This document shows positions 1-7,487 of a stretch of DNA of 7,487 nucleotides, in pieces. The notes under the pieces were generated by a model, which was given only the letters and a program-made list of their open reading frames with translations, was not told where the DNA came from and did not search any database. The position numbers and the translations under genes are program-made. The stretch lies in contig SPDF01000066.1 of the NCBI GenBank assembly GCA_004525055.1, positions 1-7,487 of the forward strand. Reading direction: 5' to 3'. The stretch is from Gemmatimonadales bacterium (GTDB lineage: Bacteria > Gemmatimonadota > Gemmatimonadetes > Gemmatimonadales > GWC2-71-9). Position 1 is the first letter of the stretch. Each line of letters opens with the position of its first letter.

Positions 1-2507
<2,507 letters not shown>

Positions 2508-2515
2508 AGCCTTGG

Positions 2516-2545
2516 AGGATACCCCGGACAGGCATCGGGATTCAA
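2516..2545 (-). promoter_or_regulatory. Possible sigma70-like promoter for uvrA
   Basis: Read on the minus strand, a TTGAAT hexamer (2545-2540) is followed after 18 bp by TATCCT (2521-2516). Only 8 nt separate TATCCT from the uvrA ATG, so a start site the usual 6-7 nt downstream would give a leaderless or near-leaderless mRNA. That agrees with the lack of a good ribosome binding site. Both hexamers are imperfect (TATCCT matches TATAAT at 4 of 6) and the call rests on pattern alone. I saw no LexA-type CTGT-N8-ACAG site in the intergenic region. Confidence 0.22.
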
Positions 2546-2583
2546 CTCCGAGGGAACGGGATCCGAGTACTGGCCGTTCCCTT

Positions 2584-2614
2584 TTTTCCCCTCTGCGGAC
2601 AGTTTTCCCTCTGC
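2584..2614. repeat. Imperfect tandem direct repeat in the divergent intergenic region
   Basis: TTTTCCCCTCTGC (2584-2596) recurs as TTTTCCCTCTGC (2603-2614). The copies differ by one C and start 19 bp apart, with GGACAG between them. The second copy is also flanked by GACAG (2598-2602) and CTGTC (2617-2621), a 5-bp inverted pair with a 14-bp spacer. The position, between two divergent genes and 37-67 bp before the ATG at 2651, would suit a regulator binding site. No known operator was recognised, and short pyrimidine-rich repeats can arise by slippage. Confidence 0.4.
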
Positions 2615-2650
2615 ACCTGTCATTCACCCGTCGCCCTGGGCCCCATCCTC

Positions 2651-3451
2651 ATGCGCCGTTCGAAGCACAGTAGAACCAGCGGTCGACAACAGGCACTGGG
2701 AGACCTCTTTGCCCCCGACATCCTTGAGGGGGACCAGACGCCCGGGGCGGCGGACGCCCATTTTCCTCTGCGGCCGTTTGCCGGGGAGATCCCACGGGCG
2801 GCCGGGGTCGATCCACACGCCGAAGCGCCCGAGAGCCCGGCCGAGCGTCTCCTGCGGTTGGCGAGGGTGGCGGTGAGCGGCGGGCGGCGGGCCGAGGCAG
2901 CGGGTCTCTTCCAGGACCTGCTGGCACTGGAGCCCTCGCATCTGGCGGGACGCCTGGAGCTCGCCCAGCTCCAGGAGCACCACGGGCAGGAGGACGAAGC
3001 GTACGTGAACCTCAGCGAGGCGGTGCGACTGCATCCCGACCGTCCGCATGCGTTGGTGGCCCGCGGGGCCTTCCTCGCCAGAATCAAGCGGCATCCAGAG
3101 GCCGAGGCAGACTTGCACCGGGCACTGCGCCTGGCCCCCGATGACGCAGGCGTCCACTTCGAACTGGGTTTCGCTCTCTGGCGAAAAGGGTTGGCCAGTG
3201 AGGCGGCGGAGCACCTCCGGCGCGCGTCAGAGCTCGCCCCGGAGCGCGCCGATGCCGCCCACTATCTCGGAGAATCGCTGCACCAGCTCGGGGACGATCT
3301 TGGCGCGCTCGCGGCACTGGAGCGCTCGGCGACCCTCGGTGCCGGCAACCCAAAGCCCCTCCAGCTGATGGGGCGGGTGCTCGACCGCATGGGCCGGCCC
3401 GAGGAGGCCCGTGAGATGTACCGCAGGGCCCGCGAGGCGGCCCCGAGGTGA
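2651..3451 (+). CDS. Tetratricopeptide repeat protein, six tandem TPR units
   Basis: This 266-residue protein is almost wholly a TPR solenoid, a fold that mediates protein-protein contacts. From residue 64 to the C-terminus it divides without gaps into units of 34 residues: 64-97, 98-131, 132-165, 166-199, 200-233 and 234-266 (33). Each has the usual small, aromatic and Pro positions and ends in motifs such as LALEPSH, VRLHPDR, LRLAPDD and SELAPER. Residues 1-63 are basic at first and then Pro/Gly/Ala/Asp rich, probably disordered. There is no signal peptide or membrane segment, so a cytoplasmic location is inferred. The ATG at 2651 is the only plausible ATG start before the repeats, but no clear Shine-Dalgarno precedes it. 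The first 17 or so codons use less GC-rich third bases than the rest. Its stop overlaps the next start as GTGA, so it is probably the first gene of an operon with the macro-like, transglutaminase-like and ABC genes. Its partner is unknown; a scaffold role is inferred. Confidence 0.88.
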   Translation: MRRSKHSRTSGRQQALGDLFAPDILEGDQTPGAADAHFPLRPFAGEIPRAAGVDPHAEAPESPAERLLRLARVAVSGGRRAEAAGLFQDLLALEPSHLAGRLELAQLQEHHGQEDEAYVNLSEAVRLHPDRPHALVARGAFLARIKRHPEAEADLHRALRLAPDDAGVHFELGFALWRKGLASEAAEHLRRASELAPERADAAHYLGESLHQLGDDLGALAALERSATLGAGNPKPLQLMGRVLDRMGRPEEAREMYRRAREAAPR

Positions 3452-3951
3452 TTGAGGTCGTCGTCGAGGATCTCGCATTCCTGAAGGTCGACGCAGTGCT
3501 GCGCCCGGCAAGCGACTCGCTCGACCCGGTGGCGTCAGTCTCCAGTCGCCTGGACCAGCTCGCGGGCCCCGCCTTCGCCGAGGAGCGCCGGATTCAGTCG
3601 GCAATGGAAGTCGGCTCCGCCGTGGTAACGGGCGCCGGCGATCTCTCTGCACAATTCGTCATTCATATCGTGATTCGGGGCGAGCGGTCGAACGCAACAA
3701 CCGATTCCGTCCGTCGGGCGCTGACATCGGCGTGGCAACGCGCCGCGGCATGGGGGTTGGAGCGGATCGCGGGTCCGCCGGTCGGCGCGGGGGCCGGTCA
3801 ACTGGCGCTGGCGGACGCCGCCGAATTGATGGCCCAGACGTTCGCGGTGCACTGCCGCAGCGGACGGCCGCCCACTTCGTTGCAGATTGTCGTGGAGCGC
3901 GACGACGAACGTGACATCATCGAGGCCGCCATCCGGCGGGTGGACCGCTGA
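3448..3951 (+). CDS. Macro-domain-like protein, divergent ligand loops
   Basis: This 167-residue protein follows the order of a macro (Appr-1''-p binding) domain over its whole length. Residues 8-25 (D8, then VDAVLRPASDSL) correspond to the DI...AIVNAAN strand-loop. Residues 55-76 (EVGSAVVTGAG, then QFVIHIVI) correspond to the GEVVVT...VFHTV strands. Residues 84-108 give the helix plus GLERIA, and PPVGAGAGQLAL (110-121) corresponds to the second glycine loop, PAVSAGIYG in Af1521. Canonical macro domains bind ADP-ribose, and some remove it from proteins. Here the NAAN motif reads RPAS (19-22), so its Asn residues are gone, and the Gly-rich first loop is replaced by VASVSSRLDQLAG. ADP-ribose hydrolysis is therefore doubtful, and binding may be altered. 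The assignment is from motif order by eye, so it is moderate. The GTG start overlaps the TPR stop (GTGA), with GAGGCGG upstream as a possible ribosome binding site. No signal peptide is seen, so it is probably cytoplasmic. Confidence 0.72.
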   Translation: MIEVVVEDLAFLKVDAVLRPASDSLDPVASVSSRLDQLAGPAFAEERRIQSAMEVGSAVVTGAGDLSAQFVIHIVIRGERSNATTDSVRRALTSAWQRAAAWGLERIAGPPVGAGAGQLALADAAELMAQTFAVHCRSGRPPTSLQIVVERDDERDIIEAAIRRVDR

Positions 3952-3968
3952 AGCGGAAATACCTCGCG

Positions 3969-5456
3969 TTGTCGCTCGTGCTCGCCTGGCTGGGGTCGCT
4001 CAGCTGGCTGGTGCTGCGGGAGTACCGCCCTGCCAACGAGGGTGATCTCTCGTCGACCTCCCAGATGATCCTGCCGCCAACCACCACGTTCTACGCCCTC
4101 CGAGCCGGCACGGAACAGGTCGGCTTTCGATCCATCACCACCGACTCATTGCCGAACGGCATTCGGGTGACGTCCCGCATCGACGTCGATGTGCCGCTCC
4201 CGCTCGTTCCTCGGCGACTGCTGACCACCACCGAAGCGTTGTATGACCAGCGGCTCACCTTGGTCGGGTTCACGACCACGGTCAGTGGTGAAGGCGGCCA
4301 GCAGACGCATGTCGGCACGGTGGGAGCCGACGGCCAGCTCACCGTGGTGATCAGCGGGCGAGGGCAAACGCGGGTGGACACGGTGATGGTGGGCCTTCCA
4401 TCCGGGGTGCTGCTGCCCGACGCCATCTCCATCGGCCTCGCGTCCGGCGGGAATCTGAGACCCGGCATGGTGACTACCGTGGCGGTTCTGGACCCCGTGG
4501 AACTGACGGTTGGAGCGTGGGAGATCCGGGTCGGCGCCGAGAGCACCTTCGTCCAGGCCGACAGTGCGGTCATCGATTCCGTGTCGGGCGGCTGGCTTCC
4601 CTCTGGACTCGACACCATCCCCACCGTACGGGCCGACTGGACGGAATTCGGCATGCCGATCCGGGCATGGATCGATCCGAATGGGGCCGTCGTCGCCCGG
4701 GAGACGCCGCTCGGGTTGTCAGAGCACCGCGGGCCGTTCGAGATCGTCAACTCAGCGTACGCCCGGCGGCGGCCACGCAACATGCAGGCTCCGCCGCTCG
4801 AACTCCCAACACCGGGAGCGGCCGTTGAAGGACCGAGCCAGCTCACCCTTGGTCCGGTAGACTTGGGACGCGCAGCGACAATGCTGACCACGCCTTGGCA
4901 GGTGGTGGAGGGGGGCATGCTGGTGACCCGCCCCGGCGGGGCGGTGCCTCCAGCCGGGGGGGCATCGATCTTGCCCGACTCAGTCGGCGCCGCCTATCGT
5001 GCAGCGCCATCGTCCGATCGCGTGAGACTGGATGCCGGTCGCGTCGCCGGAGTGGATACCGCAGCGCCCGCGATGGTCGTGGCCAAGTTGGCGGCGTGGG
5101 TCAGTGCAACAATTTCGGCCGCTCCGCCGTTGCTCGGCGACCCCGAGTCGATCCTGCTCCGCCGACGCGGGGACAGTTCGGACCGAGCCGCCCTCTTCGT
5201 GGCCATGGCCCGGTCGCTCGGCATTCCCGCCCGACCGGTCGTTGGACTGCTGTCCACCGGCGGACGCCTCCGGTACCGCGCCTGGGCCGAGGTCTGGCTC
5301 GACGGCTGGGTGCCGGTCGACCCAACGCTGGGCCAGTTCCCGGCCGACGGGGGACACTTCCGGCTCCTGATCGATGCCACTGCCCGACCATCGACGATCG
5401 TCTCGATGCTCGGGTCCGTGCGCCCGACCCTTATCACGACCGCGAAGACGCCATGA
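3969..5456 (+). CDS. Membrane-anchored transglutaminase-like protein, catalytic Cys and His replaced
   Basis: With the TTG start the protein has 495 residues. An N-terminal hydrophobic stretch (about 2-16) has no clear cleavage site, so it is probably a membrane anchor with the rest outside the cytoplasm. Residues about 40-260 are strand-rich, beginning FYALRAGTEQVGFRS, and recall the all-beta domain often placed before bacterial transglutaminase cores. A Pro/Gly-rich linker (270-340) follows. The transglutaminase-like core lies at about 370-475: RRRGDSSDRAALF (398-410), LGIPARPVVGL, YRAWAEVW (436-443), then WVPVDPTLGQ. The family normally has GDC, HAW and DP. Here Ser403 (AGT, 5175-5177) replaces Cys and Arg437 (CGC, 5277-5279) replaces His, while Asp451 remains. 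Thiol protease or cross-linking activity is thus not expected. The frame also opens upstream to CTG 3948, which would add LKRKYLA, a better positive N-region, and form a CTGA overlap. TTG 3969 is given as the standard start. The stop overlaps the ATPase ATG as ATGA. Confidence 0.9.
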   Translation: MSLVLAWLGSLSWLVLREYRPANEGDLSSTSQMILPPTTTFYALRAGTEQVGFRSITTDSLPNGIRVTSRIDVDVPLPLVPRRLLTTTEALYDQRLTLVGFTTTVSGEGGQQTHVGTVGADGQLTVVISGRGQTRVDTVMVGLPSGVLLPDAISIGLASGGNLRPGMVTTVAVLDPVELTVGAWEIRVGAESTFVQADSAVIDSVSGGWLPSGLDTIPTVRADWTEFGMPIRAWIDPNGAVVARETPLGLSEHRGPFEIVNSAYARRRPRNMQAPPLELPTPGAAVEGPSQLTLGPVDLGRAATMLTTPWQVVEGGMLVTRPGGAVPPAGGASILPDSVGAAYRAAPSSDRVRLDAGRVAGVDTAAPAMVVAKLAAWVSATISAAPPLLGDPESILLRRRGDSSDRAALFVAMARSLGIPARPVVGLLSTGGRLRYRAWAEVWLDGWVPVDPTLGQFPADGGHFRLLIDATARPSTIVSMLGSVRPTLITTAKTP

Positions 5457-6211
5457 TCCAGCTGCGCGACCTCTCGAAGAAATACGGCCGATTCACCGCC
5501 GTGGACCGCCTCACGCTGGAAGTGCCCAAAGGCGAGTTGTTCGGCTTCCTGGGGCCGAACGGCGCGGGGAAAACGACCACTCTGCGCATGATCGCCGGCA
5601 TCCTGCAGCCGACCGGCGGCTCCGTGATTATCGGAGGCGCGGATATTCACCAGAACCCAGAAGAGGCGAAGGCCAAGCTGGGGTTCATTCCCGATCGGCC
5701 CTATGTGTACGAGAAGTTGACCGGCGCGGAGTTCCTCCGGTTCGTGGCGGCGCTGTACGGGCAGGAGGGAGCCGCGGTCGAGAAACGGATGGACGAACTG
5801 CTCGAGCTGTTCGAACTCGCTCCCTGGAAGGACGAACTGACCGAGTCGTACAGCCATGGCATGCGGCAGAAGTTGCTCATCTCGAGCGCGCTCGTGCACC
5901 GTCCTGAGGTCGTCGTCGTGGACGAGCCGATGGTCGGGCTCGATCCGAAGAGCGCGCGGACGCTGAAAGACTTGCTTCGCGTGTTCGTCGATCGGGGCGG
6001 CACGGTCCTGATGAGCACGCACACGTTGGAAGTGGCTGAGGCGATGTGCGACCGCATTGCAATCATCCACCACGGCACCCTCGCCGCCTCGGGGACGATG
6101 GAAGACCTGCGCCGGGAAACGGCGTCCGAGGGGATGACGCTGGAACGACTCTTCCTCAAGCTGACCGGCGGAGAGATTCCACAGTCGCTCACCGGGATGT
6201 TTGATGACTGA
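5453..6211 (+). CDS. ABC transporter ATP-binding protein (ABC-2 exporter type)
   Basis: This 252-residue protein is a complete nucleotide-binding subunit that would power the membrane protein encoded next. It shows Walker A GPNGAGKTT (34-42), a Q-loop region GFIPDRPYVYEKLT (77-90), an ABC signature region YSHGMRQK (133-140), Walker B VVVVDEP (153-159), the D-loop GLDP (162-165) and the switch His190 in MSTHT. The Q-loop has Asp81 where many ABC proteins have Gln, and the signature is SHGM instead of LSGGQ. Both variants are common in exporter subunits of the CcmA/DrrA-like group, so activity is expected. The C-terminus (about 205-252) is a short extension typical of that group. The ATG at 5453 overlaps the upstream stop (ATGA) and begins exactly at the expected MIQLRDLSKKYG. 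The frame is open further upstream, but that part is a shadow of the preceding gene. The 3' end overlaps the permease by 8 nt. The substrate cannot be read from the sequence. Confidence 0.97.
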   Translation: MIQLRDLSKKYGRFTAVDRLTLEVPKGELFGFLGPNGAGKTTTLRMIAGILQPTGGSVIIGGADIHQNPEEAKAKLGFIPDRPYVYEKLTGAEFLRFVAALYGQEGAAVEKRMDELLELFELAPWKDELTESYSHGMRQKLLISSALVHRPEVVVVDEPMVGLDPKSARTLKDLLRVFVDRGGTVLMSTHTLEVAEAMCDRIAIIHHGTLAASGTMEDLRRETASEGMTLERLFLKLTGGEIPQSLTGMFDD

Positions 6212-7487
6212 ACCCGCCGTGGCCGCCGCAACGCTCCAACAGCCTGGGCTGTGGATCCTGCTCTCCCCCAAGTGGCGCACCGCCATGGCCCGGGTCCGGC
6301 AGGAACGATCGGGCGCCGGCATGCGTGTGCTATTGCTCCTGCTCGTCGGCTTCGGGTTTTGGACCGCCGTCTTCGGCGTCTCCTACCGGGTCCTGAGGTA
6401 TTTCCAGGGCGTGCCAGAGATCGGCACGCTCGTGGCCACGAAGCTCATGGCGGTGCTCCTGCTGGCCTTCCTCGGCGTCCTGCTGCTGTCCAATGTCATC
6501 ACGGCGCTCTCGACCTTCTTCCTGGCGTCGGATCTCGACATCATGGTCTCCGCGCCGGTCGACTGGCTCAGGATTTACATCGTCAAGCTCGCCGAGACGA
6601 CGGTGCACTCGTCGTGGATGGTGGCGCTGGTGGCCGTGCCGATCTTCACCGCCTACGGGATGGTCTTCGACGGCGGATTCCTCTATCCGCTGATTGTCGT
6701 CGCCGCGCTGATCCCATTCCTCGTGATGCCGGCGGTGCTGGGGACCCTCCTCACGCTCGTCCTGGTCAATATCTTTCCGGCCCGGAAGACACGTGACCTC
6801 CTCACCCTGGTGGCGGTGGGCGCAGTCGGTGGCGTGGTGCTATTGTTGCGGCTCATTCGGCCGGAACAGCTGGCGCGGCCGGAAGGCTTCCGCAATCTGC
6901 TCGACTACTTCTCGATGCTGCAGGGGCCGACCAGTCCATTCCTGCCCAGCGAGTGGGCCGCGGACATGGTCATGAACTGGCTCCTCCGGATCGGGGATCC
7001 CCTACCGATCCTGCTCCTCTGGACCACGGCCGGCGTGCTCGGAGTGGTGGGCGCCGGCCTGCACCAGCGGCTCTACCTGGTGGGGTACAGCAAGGCGCAG
7101 GAGGGGAAGGACTCCTTCGTACGCGGGGGCCTCTGGGAGCGCCTGCTGCTTCCCCTCCTCCGGACCGCCGGACCGGCGCGGCGGGAGTTCATCCTCAAAG
7201 ATCTCCGGCTCTTCTTTCGCGACACGACCCAGTGGAGCCAGCTCATCCTGTTGGCGGTCCTGCTGGCGGTGTACGTCTTCAACATCCAGACGCTGCAGCT
7301 CTTTTCCGGCGAACAGGTACCGATCTTCTTTGTTACCCTCGTGGTATTCCTCAATCAGGGGCTGGCCGGCTTCGTGCTCGCGGCCATCGCGGCCCGGTTC
7401 ATCTTCCCCGCGATCAGCCTCGAGGGGCGGGAGCTCTGGTTGCTCAAGTCGAGCCCCCTCGACCTCCGGGCGATGTTCTGGAGCAAG
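6204..7487 (+). CDS. ABC exporter permease, multi-span membrane protein (3' end outside window)
   Basis: From ATG 6204 the frame is open for 428 codons to the window edge, so the C-terminus is missing. Hydrophobic segments that look like membrane helices lie near residues 42-60, 81-103, 137-154, 160-189, 198-214, 267-287, 345-360 and 373-397. Conserved-looking patches are SDLDIMVSAPV (109-119), which follows the second helix, REFILKDLRLFFRD (about 327-340) before the seventh, and ISLEGRELWLLKSSPL (about 404-419). This pattern resembles the large permeases of the putative ABC exporter family (Pfam ABC_tran_2 type), which lack a fused ATPase and pair with a separate one. The 8-nt overlap with the ATPase gene supports such pairing. 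A role as the transmembrane half of an exporter is inferred; the cargo is unknown. Members of this type commonly run past 500 residues, so roughly 100 or more may be missing. A second permease copy or a terminator, if any, would lie beyond the window. Confidence 0.92.
   Translation, partial: MTEPAVAAATLQQPGLWILLSPKWRTAMARVRQERSGAGMRVLLLLLVGFGFWTAVFGVSYRVLRYFQGVPEIGTLVATKLMAVLLLAFLGVLLLSNVITALSTFFLASDLDIMVSAPVDWLRIYIVKLAETTVHSSWMVALVAVPIFTAYGMVFDGGFLYPLIVVAALIPFLVMPAVLGTLLTLVLVNIFPARKTRDLLTLVAVGAVGGVVLLLRLIRPEQLARPEGFRNLLDYFSMLQGPTSPFLPSEWAADMVMNWLLRIGDPLPILLLWTTAGVLGVVGAGLHQRLYLVGYSKAQEGKDSFVRGGLWERLLLPLLRTAGPARREFILKDLRLFFRDTTQWSQLILLAVLLAVYVFNIQTLQLFSGEQVPIFFVTLVVFLNQGLAGFVLAAIAARFIFPAISLEGRELWLLKSSPLDLRAMFWSK

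Larger units (their letters stand above)
2651..7487 (+). other. Predicted operon: TPR, macro-like, transglutaminase-like, ABC ATPase, ABC permease
   Basis: Five plus-strand genes follow each other with almost no spacing. The junctions are GTGA at 3448-3451, CTGA at 3948-3951 (or a 17-nt gap to TTG 3969), ATGA at 5453-5456, and an 8-nt overlap at 6204-6211. No room exists for internal terminators, and most starts have poor Shine-Dalgarno sequences, which fits translational coupling. The promoter should lie in 2508-2650, but I found no convincing plus-strand pair of hexamers there. The right end of the unit is outside the window. Confidence 0.75.

Noticed and set aside
2508..2650. SOS (LexA) box upstream of uvrA
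   Set aside because: No CTGT-N8-ACAG site is present. The nearest inverted pair has the opposite orientation and a 14-bp spacer. Lineage-specific boxes of other sequence cannot be excluded.
4091..4918. Minus-strand open frame of 275 codons, Ser/Thr/Pro rich
   Set aside because: It is the antisense shadow of the beta-rich part of the transglutaminase-like gene. The composition is an artefact of codon bias, and no start context is seen.
4895..5452. Upstream extension of the ABC ATPase frame, as if a 438-residue fusion protein
   Set aside because: The extension is Arg/Gly/Pro rich shadow sequence over the transglutaminase gene. The family N-terminus starts exactly at ATG 5453 with an ATGA overlap.
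4994..6322. Minus-strand open frame of 442 codons
   Set aside because: It is antisense to the transglutaminase core and the ABC ATPase, whose motifs fix the real frames.

Overview
The window is high-GC bacterial chromosomal DNA with dense coding and GC-rich third codon positions. It carries one conserved housekeeping gene on the minus strand and a tightly packed five-gene run on the plus strand. The G+C level, the mix of proteins and the membrane-anchored transglutaminase-like protein would fit a Gram-negative, high-GC lineage such as Gemmatimonadota. That placement is an inference; no rRNA or other phylogenetic marker beyond uvrA is present.

Layout. From the left edge to 2507, on the minus strand, lies most of uvrA, the DNA-damage recognition ATPase of nucleotide excision repair. 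Its C-terminal part, about 110 residues with the second ABC signature and Walker B, falls outside the window. A 143-bp divergent intergenic region (2508-2650) follows. It has a weak promoter-like pair facing uvrA and a short imperfect tandem direct repeat. From 2651 to the right edge all genes read on the plus strand: a six-unit TPR protein, a degenerate macro-domain-like protein, a membrane-anchored transglutaminase-fold protein, an ABC transporter ATPase, and an ABC exporter-type permease cut by the window end.

The plus-strand genes are translationally linked. The stop/start overlaps are GTGA (TPR/macro), ATGA (transglutaminase/ATPase) and an 8-nt overlap (ATPase/permease). At the macro/transglutaminase junction there is either a CTGA overlap from a non-standard CTG start or a 17-nt gap to a TTG start. 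This argues for one operon.

The ATPase and permease together should form an ABC-2-type exporter or membrane-remodelling transporter of unknown substrate. The three upstream proteins look like non-catalytic or binding modules: TPR scaffold, macro domain without its usual Asn and Gly motifs, and a transglutaminase fold whose Cys and His are replaced by Ser and Arg. The most interesting point is that two enzyme folds in one operon appear to have lost catalytic residues while the reading frames stay intact. This suggests a binding or structural role beside a transporter. The physiological role is unknown.
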